Shown piece after piece: positions 49,594-56,141 of a DNA stretch of 59,668 bases; position 1 is the stretch's first letter, and each line of letters opens with the position of its first letter. Source of the DNA: Clostridiales bacterium (GTDB lineage Bacteria > Bacillota > Clostridia > Christensenellales > Borkfalkiaceae); the NCBI GenBank assembly GCA_015055615.1, contig SVHT01000003.1, positions 1 through 59,668 on the forward strand, written 5' to 3'. The position numbers and the translations under genes are program-made. A model generated the notes under the pieces. The model made no database searches, was not told the origin of the DNA, and saw only the letters and a list, made by a program, of their open reading frames with translations.

Positions 49594-49703
49594 GGCAAGA
49601 TAATCTTGCGGATAGTCTTACTATCTATCCCGCGTGTGTGTAGTATCCCCGCGTGGGTATGAGAAAGATATTGACCCAAATATTTAAGTAAGATAATCTT
49701 GCA
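49592..49703. repeat. Duplicated structured intergenic element, copy 1
   Basis: It starts with the dyad GCAAGAT-A-ATCTTGC (49595-49609), then GATAGT-CTT-ACTATC (49611-49625), a conserved middle with CGTGTGTGTA and CCCGCGTGGGTATGAGAAAG, an AAATATTTAAG box, and ends with a near copy of the first dyad (49688-49702). It lies directly before the activase gene. Copy 2 is after that gene at 50516-50629. Confidence 0.75.
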
Positions 49704-49731
49704 GCTAGTCTTACAAAACTAAGGAACTATT

Positions 49732-50517
49732 ATGGACATTTACGGTACGAAAGGTAGAATATTCAATATTCAAAGATTCTCGATTCACGACGGACCGGGA
49801 ATCCGTACCATTGTCTTTTTTAAAGGTTGTTTTATGCGTTGCGCATGGTGTTGCAACCCCGAATCGCAGTCCTACGAAATTCAGACCATGCAAGAAAACG
49901 GCAAGGAAAAAATCGTCGGCAGAGACGTGACGGTGGGTGAAATTCTGCCTGAATTGCTTGCAGACGTGCACTATTATCGCCGTAGCGGTGGCGGTATTAC
50001 CTTGTCGGGGGGCGAAATTTTAGGTCAGCCCGATTTTGCAAGAGATTTGCTCCGCGCGTGCCAAGAAAACGGCTTGCATACGGCGGTGGAATCAACGGCG
50101 AACGCGCCCTATGAAAACATTGAAAAGATTTTGCCTTATCTTGATTTGTATCTTATGGATATTAAACACATGGATTCGGCAAAACACAAAGAATTTACAG
50201 CGGCTGGAAACGAACGCATTTTGGAAAATGCAAAGCGCTTGGCAACAAGCGGTGTAGAGCTCGTTATCCGTACCCCCGTTGTGCCCGGTTTTAACGATAC
50301 GGCGGAAGAAATCCGCGCGATTGCAAAGTTCGCGGCGAGCTTGCCTGGCGTGAGAGAGCATCATTTGCTCCCGTATCATCGTTTGGGACAGGACAAGTAC
50401 GCGGGCTTGGACAGAAATTACGCGCTCAAAGGCGTTGAACCGCCCACGCAGGAGAGGATGGAGTATTTGCTGTCGGTGGCGGAAGAGAGCGGCTTAAAGT
50501 GCCAAATAGGCGGCTAA
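49732..50517 (+). CDS. Glycyl radical enzyme activase (radical SAM), short type
   Basis: 261 residues. FSIHDGPGIRTIVFFKGCFM leads to the radical SAM motif C33-x3-C37-x2-C40, within GCFMRCAWCCNPES. GGGITLSGGEILGQPDFA is the SAM-binding GGE region, and LYLMDIKHMD and VELVIRTPVVPGFNDTAEEI follow as in PflA. The 8-cysteine ferredoxin-like insert found in most diol-dehydratase and choline-lyase activases is absent, so it has the PflA-like minimal form. It generates the glycyl radical on the dehydratase encoded just upstream. Confidence 0.95.
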   Translation: MDIYGTKGRIFNIQRFSIHDGPGIRTIVFFKGCFMRCAWCCNPESQSYEIQTMQENGKEKIVGRDVTVGEILPELLADVHYYRRSGGGITLSGGEILGQPDFARDLLRACQENGLHTAVESTANAPYENIEKILPYLDLYLMDIKHMDSAKHKEFTAAGNERILENAKRLATSGVELVIRTPVVPGFNDTAEEIRAIAKFAASLPGVREHHLLPYHRLGQDKYAGLDRNYALKGVEPPTQERMEYLLSVAEESGLKCQIGG

Positions 50518-50629
50518 GGCAAGATAATCTTGCAGATAGTCTTACTATCCTTTTCTACGTGTGTGTAATATTCCCGCGTGGGTATGAGAAAGCTATCGAC
50601 CGAAATATTTAAGGAAAGATAATCTTGCA
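50516..50629. repeat. Duplicated structured intergenic element, copy 2
   Basis: The same order of parts as copy 1: dyad 50519-50533, GATAGT-CTT-ACTATC at 50535-50549, the conserved middle including CCCGCGTGGGTATGAGAAAG, AAATATTTAAG, and a terminal AAAGATAATCTTGC dyad (50614-50628). Roughly four of five bases match copy 1 by eye, with differences mainly at 50550-50575. It lies before the PduU-type gene. Confidence 0.75.
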
Positions 50630-50678
50630 ATAGCCAAATTATGGCGAAATCAAATCATTTTTTAGGTAGGTAACGAAT

Positions 50679-51038
50679 ATGCAGTTACAAGATAAAATGA
50701 CAATTATACAAGAATTTGTCCCTGGTAAACAGATCACCCTTTGCCACATTATTGCAAACCCCGGTGAAACGCTGTATACCAAACTCGGGCTTGACCCGCA
50801 GACCGATTACACTAAGAGCGCAATTGGCGTTTTGACGGTTATCCCGTACGAAAGCGCGGTTATCGCGGCGGATATCGCCATGAAATCTTCTGGCGCGGAA
50901 ATCGGTTTCGTAGACAGATTTACGGGTACGTTGATTATCACGGGCAGTGTTTCGTCCGTCGAATCGGCGTTTACGGCAATTAGAGAATATTGCATTAACA
51001 AGCTCGGCTACGCTTGTTGCGAATTGACAAAAACCTAA
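50679..51038 (+). CDS. pduU: PduU/EutS-type circularly permuted shell protein
   Basis: 119 residues. RIQ-like start MTIIQEFVPGKQITLCHIIA is the N-terminal beta-barrel strand of PduU/EutS, then AIGVLTVIPYESAVIAADIA and GFVDRFTGTLIITGSVSSVE form the permuted BMC fold. Such proteins form hexamers with a beta-barrel plug on one face, important for assembly or cargo contact. It is followed 20 bp later by the PduV-type GTPase, a known interaction partner of PduU. Confidence 0.94.
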   Translation: MQLQDKMTIIQEFVPGKQITLCHIIANPGETLYTKLGLDPQTDYTKSAIGVLTVIPYESAVIAADIAMKSSGAEIGFVDRFTGTLIITGSVSSVESAFTAIREYCINKLGYACCELTKT

Positions 51039-51058
51039 TCTCGTTTGGATAAAAAACT

Positions 51059-51583
51059 ATGAAAAAGCTGATGTTGATCGGCAGAGTTGCGGCGGGCAAA
51101 ACGACCTTAACGCAAGCTTTGCGCGGTGAAGAAATTAAATATTTTAAGACGCAGTACGTCAATTATCTCGACACCGTTATCGACACGCCGGGGGAATATA
51201 CCGAACGCAGAGAAACGAGCGGTGCGCTCGCCTTATACGCGTACGAGGCGGACGTCGTAGGGTTGGTGCTTTCGTCTAACGAGCCGTACTCCATTTTTTC
51301 GCCTTGCTTGACGAGTATGGTCAACCGCGAAGTAATCGGTATCGTTTCGGGCATCGACAAGCCTGACGGCAACGTGGAACGGGTTACCCGCTGGTTAAAG
51401 CTCGCGGGGTGTAAAAAGGTGTTCCCCGTCAGCTCGATTACGGGCGAGGGAATCAAGGAATTGGCGGATTTTTTAAACGACGATACGGATAAAAAGCCGA
51501 CCAAACCAATCGTGAAAAAACCGACGGTGGAAAAACGGGAAGAACCTAAGAAAAACGGTCAATTAGACACTTGGCTGTTATAA
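51059..51583 (+). CDS. pduV: PduV/EutP-type GTPase with basic tail
   Basis: 174 residues. KKLMLIGRVAAGKTTLTQAL is the P-loop, VIDTPGEYTERR the switch II/G3 region, and VSGIDKPDGN with FPVSSITGEGIKEL the G4 and G5 region. PduV proteins associate with the shell surface and have been linked to compartment movement. The last 30 residues form an extra Lys/Pro-rich tail (KKPTKPIVKKPTVEKREEPK) ending LDTWLL. The small protein at 52378 has a similar basic stretch and a YYLL end. It lies directly before the ParA gene. Confidence 0.92.
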   Translation: MKKLMLIGRVAAGKTTLTQALRGEEIKYFKTQYVNYLDTVIDTPGEYTERRETSGALALYAYEADVVGLVLSSNEPYSIFSPCLTSMVNREVIGIVSGIDKPDGNVERVTRWLKLAGCKKVFPVSSITGEGIKELADFLNDDTDKKPTKPIVKKPTVEKREEPKKNGQLDTWLL

Positions 51584-51599
51584 AAAACGGAGAGATACT

Positions 51600-52391
51600 A
51601 TGAGCAAAACGAAAGTGATTGCATTTGCGAACAACAAGGGGGGTAGCGGTAAAACGACCACTTGCTCCAACGTGGGTTGCGCCTTGGCGTTGTCGGGTAA
51701 AAAAATCCTGATGATTGACGGGGATATGCAGCTGAATTTGACCATTTCTTTCTTTGACGAGGACACGGCGTACGAATATGCCAAGGGCGAAAAGAATATC
51801 TATCGCGCCGTCGTCGGGGAAAAGGATTTGGACGATTATATCGTGCCGACGGGGATTGAAAATCTCGATATCGTGCCTTCGACGTCCTTGATGAGCTCGA
51901 TTGAATTCGATTTGTTTGGCAAATGGCAACGCGAAACGATTTTGAAAAAATGCTTGGAACGTGTCCGCGCGAAGGGGTATTACGATTATATCTTAATCGA
52001 CTCGCCTCCCACGCTCGGCGGTTGGGTAATGAACGTTATGTGCGCGTCCGATTACGTGGTAATTCCCGTAGAGGCGAGCCCTTGGGGATTGTTCGGTTTG
52101 GCGAATATGTTTGAGTTTTGCGAACAGGCAAAGCGTATCGCGCCCAAGCTGGAAATTTTAGGTATCGCCGTCACCAAAGCGGACGAACGCAAGAAATATT
52201 TTAAACAGACGATGGAAACGCTGAAAGAGCTTGAAAACACCCGCCTTTTTGAAAACTACGTGCGCGTGGATAGCGCGGTAGAGTGGGCGCAAGACAACAG
52301 CAAGCCCGTTGTCGCTTACAAGAAAAACACCCGTAGCGCGGTGGAATATACACAACTTGCAAAGGAGATTATAGAATATGCCAATCGGTAA
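51600..52391 (+). CDS. ParA/MinD-family ATPase, candidate microcompartment positioning protein (McdA-like)
   Basis: 263 residues. The deviant Walker A box NNKGGSGKTTT carries both the signature Lys13 and catalytic Lys18; KKILMIDGDMQLNLTISF is the A' region; YDYILIDSPPTLGGW is Walker B, and VVIPVEASPWGLFGLANMF follows. This is a dimerising DNA-surface-walking ATPase of the ParA type. It is not beside the replication origin genes but ends a microcompartment operon and overlaps a small basic protein gene by 14 bp. By analogy with carboxysome McdA it probably spreads compartments over the nucleoid. The function is inferred from context. Confidence 0.9.
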   Translation: MSKTKVIAFANNKGGSGKTTTCSNVGCALALSGKKILMIDGDMQLNLTISFFDEDTAYEYAKGEKNIYRAVVGEKDLDDYIVPTGIENLDIVPSTSLMSSIEFDLFGKWQRETILKKCLERVRAKGYYDYILIDSPPTLGGWVMNVMCASDYVVIPVEASPWGLFGLANMFEFCEQAKRIAPKLEILGIAVTKADERKKYFKQTMETLKELENTRLFENYVRVDSAVEWAQDNSKPVVAYKKNTRSAVEYTQLAKEIIEYANR

Positions 52392-52674
52392 AAACGCAAT
52401 CAAAAGAGTAGAAAACAACGGTTATTCGAAGGTAGCGAGTTCCGCTCCCGACATGGAAAACAGCCACGTGATCGCAAATCCCGATCCGCAGGTTGTGGAA
52501 AAGTTGGTCGCTCCCGTAGCAGAGGCGGCTGCGGTAAAGACGACGAAAAAGTCGCCTGCAAAGAAAGCGCCCGCGAAAAAGAGCACGGCGAAAAAACCTT
52601 GCGCGAAAAAGGCGGTAAACGACGGCTTTGCGCGTGTAGAACTTGGCGCAGATATGCCCTATTATTTACTCTAA
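52378..52674 (+). CDS. Small Lys/Ala/Pro-rich partner of the ParA-type ATPase (McdB-like candidate)
   Basis: 98 residues, not a standard microcompartment family. An N-terminal motif NNGYSKV (13-19) is mirrored near the C-terminus by NDGFARV (81-87). Between them lie an acidic/Pro region (DMENSHVIANPDPQVVEKL) and a histone-H1-like Lys/Ala/Pro run (residues 54-79). The chain ends DMPYYLL. It appears disordered and strongly basic. It overlaps the ATPase gene, so the two are made together. Like McdB it could link shell and ATPase, or stimulate the ATPase; no Trp-containing McdB signature is seen. Confidence 0.85.
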   Translation: MPIGKNAIKRVENNGYSKVASSAPDMENSHVIANPDPQVVEKLVAPVAEAAAVKTTKKSPAKKAPAKKSTAKKPCAKKAVNDGFARVELGADMPYYLL

Positions 52675-52680
52675 ACAACA

Positions 52681-52728
52681 AAAAACGGCGAAAAAGACGG
52701 GACGCTTATCCCCATTTCGTCGTTTTTT
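52681..52728 (+). terminator. Intrinsic terminator of the microcompartment operon
   Basis: AAAAACGGCGAAA pairs with TTTCGTCGTTTTTT with one G-T pair, around a GC-containing loop. The T-run is part of the 3' arm. It lies 7 bp after the small-protein stop. Confidence 0.8.
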
Positions 52729-52749
52729 ATATAAAAAGAGGAAAGAATT

Positions 52750-55560
52750 ATGAAACAGGTTGAAAAGAAATATCAATGTATTCCCTTTTGGTCGTGGAAC
52801 GATAATTTGGACGAAGAGGGATTGGTGAAACAAATCGAGTGGATGAACGAAAACGGCGTGGGTGGGTTCTTTATGCACGCGCGTGGCGGTTTAAAGACGG
52901 AATATCTCGGCGAAAAATGGTTTAGCTGTATCAAGGCTTGCTCGGAAAAAGCGCAGGAATTGGGGATGGAAGCGTACGCCTATGACGAGAACGGTTGGCC
53001 CAGCGGTTTCGTTGGCGGAAAATTGCTTGAAGATATCGAAAATCACGATAAATATCTGACCTTTAAAATCGGCGAGTACGACGAAAACGCGACGGTTTCG
53101 TACGATATGGCGGGGGACGTGCTCAAACGAACGACGTCGCCCTGCGAAAACTGCCTGAACGTGTACGAACAATATTCAGCGTCTACGGCGGACATTTTGA
53201 ACGGCGAAGTGGTGGATAAATTTATCGCCGCTACGCACGAAGAATACAAAAAACGGGATACGTACGACCTGAAAGGGTTCTTCACGGACGAACCGCAATA
53301 TTACCGTTGGGCAACCCCTTTTACTCGCGTGATGCCAAAATATTTTGCCGACACCTACGGGGAAGATATTTACGATAAGTTAGGTTTGCTGTTCGTGGAT
53401 AAGGAAGGCTATCGCGAATTCCGCTATAAATTCTGGAAAGGTATGCAGGCGTTGATGCTGAAAAACTTTGCGGAAAAGGTCTATACGTGGTGTGATAATA
53501 ACGGTTATAAGCTGACGGGGCATTACGTAGAAGAGCAGGTTATGCACTCGCAAATGGAATCCTGTGGTGGCATTATGCCGTTTTATGAATTTGAACATAT
53601 CCCCGGCATGGATTGGCTGGGTAAATGGACGGGCGGCGCGCTTGCGCCCAAGCAGGTTTCGTCGGTTGCGGCGCAGCTTGGCAAAAAACAGACGCTGACC
53701 GAAACGTTCGCGTGTTGCGGTTGGGACGTCAGCCCCCAACAGCTGAAAGAAATCGCCGAATTCCAATACGTCGGCGGGATTAACTTGATGTGTCAGCACC
53801 TTTTGCCCTACACCGAACACGGGCAAAGAAAACGCGATTATCCTTCGCATTTTTCGGCGGTTAACCCTTGGGTTAAGAAGAACTTCAAGGAATTCAACGA
53901 TTATTTTTCCTGCCTTGGCAAAACGCTTGCCGAGAGCGAAGAAATCGTCAACGTGGCAATGTTCCACCCCCTGCGCAGTACCTATTTCGTCTTCAAGCGT
54001 TTCAACGAGCCGCTGTATCAGACGGTAGACGATTTGGACGTCAAGCTGTTGGATGCGGTGGATACCTTGGTGCAAAAGCAAATCCCGTTCCATCTTTTGG
54101 ACGAAACCTTGCTGGCAAAATACGGCAAGGTCGAGGGCAAAAAGCTTATCCTTGGCAACTGCTCGTACGATTATATCGTGTTCCCGAAATGCTATACCAT
54201 GGACAAAACGAGCGAAGTTCTGTTCCGTCAGTTTGTGGAAAACGGCGGGAAAGTGTTGCTTTTGGACGTAAAACCGACCTATCTCGAATGGAACGAGTAC
54301 GCCTACGATTATCTGGAAACGAACACGTCTTGGGCGGAAATTATTGAGGCGCAGCTCTATACGGGCACGCAAAATCCGACTGTCCGTACGACCCTCCGCA
54401 AGGACGAAAACGGAAATTATTTCTTGTATGCCGTCAACGTGGGCGACGAAACGGATATCGAGTTTACCTTAAAAGGCGCGACGTCTTTCCGCTCCTACGA
54501 TATTTTGAAGGACGAATATACGATATTGCCGACCAAGCTCCATTTTGATAAAGGACAATCCTATCTGCTGTATTTCAGCAACGAAACGCCGCGGACGGAC
54601 GCGGCGCGCAAACCACTTCGCTTGGATAAGCAATTCACCGTTGCAAACACCGTGGAAAATTTCTTCACAATCGACTATATCCGCTATTCGACGGACGGGG
54701 TGACGTACAGCGAGCCCACCCACCATATGGGCGTTTTCAACGAGATGTTACAACGCAGATATAAGGGAAAACTGTATTTAAAATACGAGTTTAACGTGGA
54801 CACGCCCCCCATGAAGTGCCGTTTGCTTGCCGAAGATACCAACACGCTCGGCGTGACGGTCAACGGCGTTGCGGTCGAAAAAATCGGCTCGACAGAGATA
54901 GAAAAGGCGCTCCTTGCATACGATATTTCCCGCCTTGTGAAATCGGGCAAAAACGAGGTCGTAATAGAGATTGACTATTTCCAAAGCGAGCAGGTATACT
55001 ATGCGCTCTTCGGCGAAAACGTAACGGAAAGTTTAAAAAACTGCCTTGCGTACGACACGGATATCGAGGCGATTTTCCTGTGTGGCGATTTCGGGGTGTA
55101 CGGCGATTTCAAAAAGGGCAAAAAAGAGGACGCGATTTATATCGGCGACAACTTCCGCATAGGCACGCAAAAAACGGAAATTTGCGACCTTTTGGAGGAC
55201 GGGTATCCTTTCTTTGCGGGGGACATCACCCTTAAACAGAAAGTCTTTGTGGACGATACCAACCGTGATTTACTCATCGATTGGAATTACCATTTGATTG
55301 ACGTGACGGTCAACGGCGCGTACGTCGGCAGAATGATGTTCGGCAACAAATTGGACCTTTCAAAATACTTGCAAAAGGGCGAAAACGAAATAGAGCTCGT
55401 CGTGACGATAGGCAACCGCAACCTGATGGGGCCCTTCCACGCGTTGGAAGAAGAGCCTCTCTACGTCGGTCCGCACACGTGGGAAAGAATGGGTACGTGG
55501 AAAGAGGGCAAGAGTGATAAGGTCGCAGATGGCTACGCTTTGATAAAAACAATCAAGTAA
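52750..55560 (+). CDS. GH106-type alpha-L-rhamnosidase-like glycoside hydrolase
   Basis: 936 residues. IPFWSWNDNLDEEGLVKQIE and ENGVGGFFMHARGGLKTEYL at the start, YAYDENGWPSGFVGGKLL, DLKGFFTDEPQYY and YKLTGHYVEEQVMHSQME are the barrel strands of the large PF17132 (GH106-like) family. Several C-terminal beta-sandwich domains follow, with VTVNGAYVGRMMFGNKLDLS typical of a galactose-binding-like module. No signal peptide, so it acts on imported rhamnosides. It follows the terminator at 52681 with a GAGGAAAG site and probably feeds the rhamnose operon. Confidence 0.85.
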   Translation: MKQVEKKYQCIPFWSWNDNLDEEGLVKQIEWMNENGVGGFFMHARGGLKTEYLGEKWFSCIKACSEKAQELGMEAYAYDENGWPSGFVGGKLLEDIENHDKYLTFKIGEYDENATVSYDMAGDVLKRTTSPCENCLNVYEQYSASTADILNGEVVDKFIAATHEEYKKRDTYDLKGFFTDEPQYYRWATPFTRVMPKYFADTYGEDIYDKLGLLFVDKEGYREFRYKFWKGMQALMLKNFAEKVYTWCDNNGYKLTGHYVEEQVMHSQMESCGGIMPFYEFEHIPGMDWLGKWTGGALAPKQVSSVAAQLGKKQTLTETFACCGWDVSPQQLKEIAEFQYVGGINLMCQHLLPYTEHGQRKRDYPSHFSAVNPWVKKNFKEFNDYFSCLGKTLAESEEIVNVAMFHPLRSTYFVFKRFNEPLYQTVDDLDVKLLDAVDTLVQKQIPFHLLDETLLAKYGKVEGKKLILGNCSYDYIVFPKCYTMDKTSEVLFRQFVENGGKVLLLDVKPTYLEWNEYAYDYLETNTSWAEIIEAQLYTGTQNPTVRTTLRKDENGNYFLYAVNVGDETDIEFTLKGATSFRSYDILKDEYTILPTKLHFDKGQSYLLYFSNETPRTDAARKPLRLDKQFTVANTVENFFTIDYIRYSTDGVTYSEPTHHMGVFNEMLQRRYKGKLYLKYEFNVDTPPMKCRLLAEDTNTLGVTVNGVAVEKIGSTEIEKALLAYDISRLVKSGKNEVVIEIDYFQSEQVYYALFGENVTESLKNCLAYDTDIEAIFLCGDFGVYGDFKKGKKEDAIYIGDNFRIGTQKTEICDLLEDGYPFFAGDITLKQKVFVDDTNRDLLIDWNYHLIDVTVNGAYVGRMMFGNKLDLSKYLQKGENEIELVVTIGNRNLMGPFHALEEEPLYVGPHTWERMGTWKEGKSDKVADGYALIKTIK

Positions 55561-55578
55561 ATAAATGGAATAAATCGA

Positions 55579-55619
55579 AAAAACGGCTTGTTTTCAATGC
55601 AAAAACGAGCCGTTTTTTG
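55579..55619 (+). terminator. Intrinsic terminator
   Basis: AAAACGGCT(T)GTTTT pairs with AAAAC(G)AGCCGTTTT around CAATGC and is followed by more T. It ends the rhamnosidase transcript. Confidence 0.85.
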
Positions 55620-55630
55620 TTTCGTGCGTA

Positions 55631-55688
55631 TTGACAAAACACCCTTTGGCGTGTTATAATATTTAGAGTGTAATATTTTTAGGGTGTT
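55631..55688 (+). promoter_or_regulatory. Promoter TTGACA-18-TATAAT within an AACACCCT/AGGGTGTT dyad
   Basis: TTGACA at 55631-55636 and TATAAT at 55655-55660. AACACCCT (55638-55645) and its inverse AGGGTGTT (55681-55688) lie inside the spacer and just downstream of the start point, 35 bp apart. This is a good arrangement for a dimeric repressor or for a loop. The promoter drives the thioesterase, iorA, iorB and paaK. Confidence 0.75.
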
Positions 55689-55695
55689 GAGAGAA

Positions 55696-56121
55696 ATGAC
55701 GGACGTAGAATTGACGAAAAAGATATTCGACCGCGATAGATTTGTAAAGTTGATTGGCGCAGAAATTATAGAGTTAGACGCTGAAAAGGCGGTGGTACGG
55801 GCGCCGATTACCGAACAATGTTTCAATGCCAACGGCACGGCGCAGGGCGGTATGCTGTATACGTTGGCAGACTTTGCGTTTGCGGTGCATGCGAATTATA
55901 TTCACCCCATGACGGTCACCCAATGCGGGCATATCGATTACGTGCGCCCGTCAAAACCGCCGTACGTGGTCGCCGAGGCGAGGGAAAAGGTCCGCGTCGG
56001 GCACAACACCGTCAGCGAAGTGATTTTGCGTGACGCAAGCGGGGAAATTGTTTGCGTCTGCACGTTCAACGGCTTTGTAAAGGACGTGGACAGAGCAACG
56101 CTCGTGGAAAAATTTCAGTAA
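55696..56121 (+). CDS. PaaI-type acyl-CoA thioesterase (hotdog fold)
   Basis: 141 residues. The motif NANGTAQGGMLYTLADFAFA with its catalytic Asn, Gly-Gly and Asp region, and THCGHIDYV-like QCGHIDYVRPSKPPYVVAEA, are classical for PaaI thioesterases, which hydrolyse phenylacetyl-CoA and related aryl-CoA esters. ATG 55696 follows GAGAG. As first gene of an operon with IorAB and PaaK it probably controls the aryl-acetyl-CoA level or releases free aryl acetate. Confidence 0.88.
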   Translation: MTDVELTKKIFDRDRFVKLIGAEIIELDAEKAVVRAPITEQCFNANGTAQGGMLYTLADFAFAVHANYIHPMTVTQCGHIDYVRPSKPPYVVAEAREKVRVGHNTVSEVILRDASGEIVCVCTFNGFVKDVDRATLVEKFQ

Positions 56122-56141
56122 AAAAATCAAAGGAAAAAGAT

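Noticed and set aside
51600-52391. Chromosome partition ParA of the origin region
   Set aside because: No parB with its helix-turn-helix, no parS-like 16-mer and no gidA/gidB neighbours were seen; the gene is embedded in the microcompartment operon.
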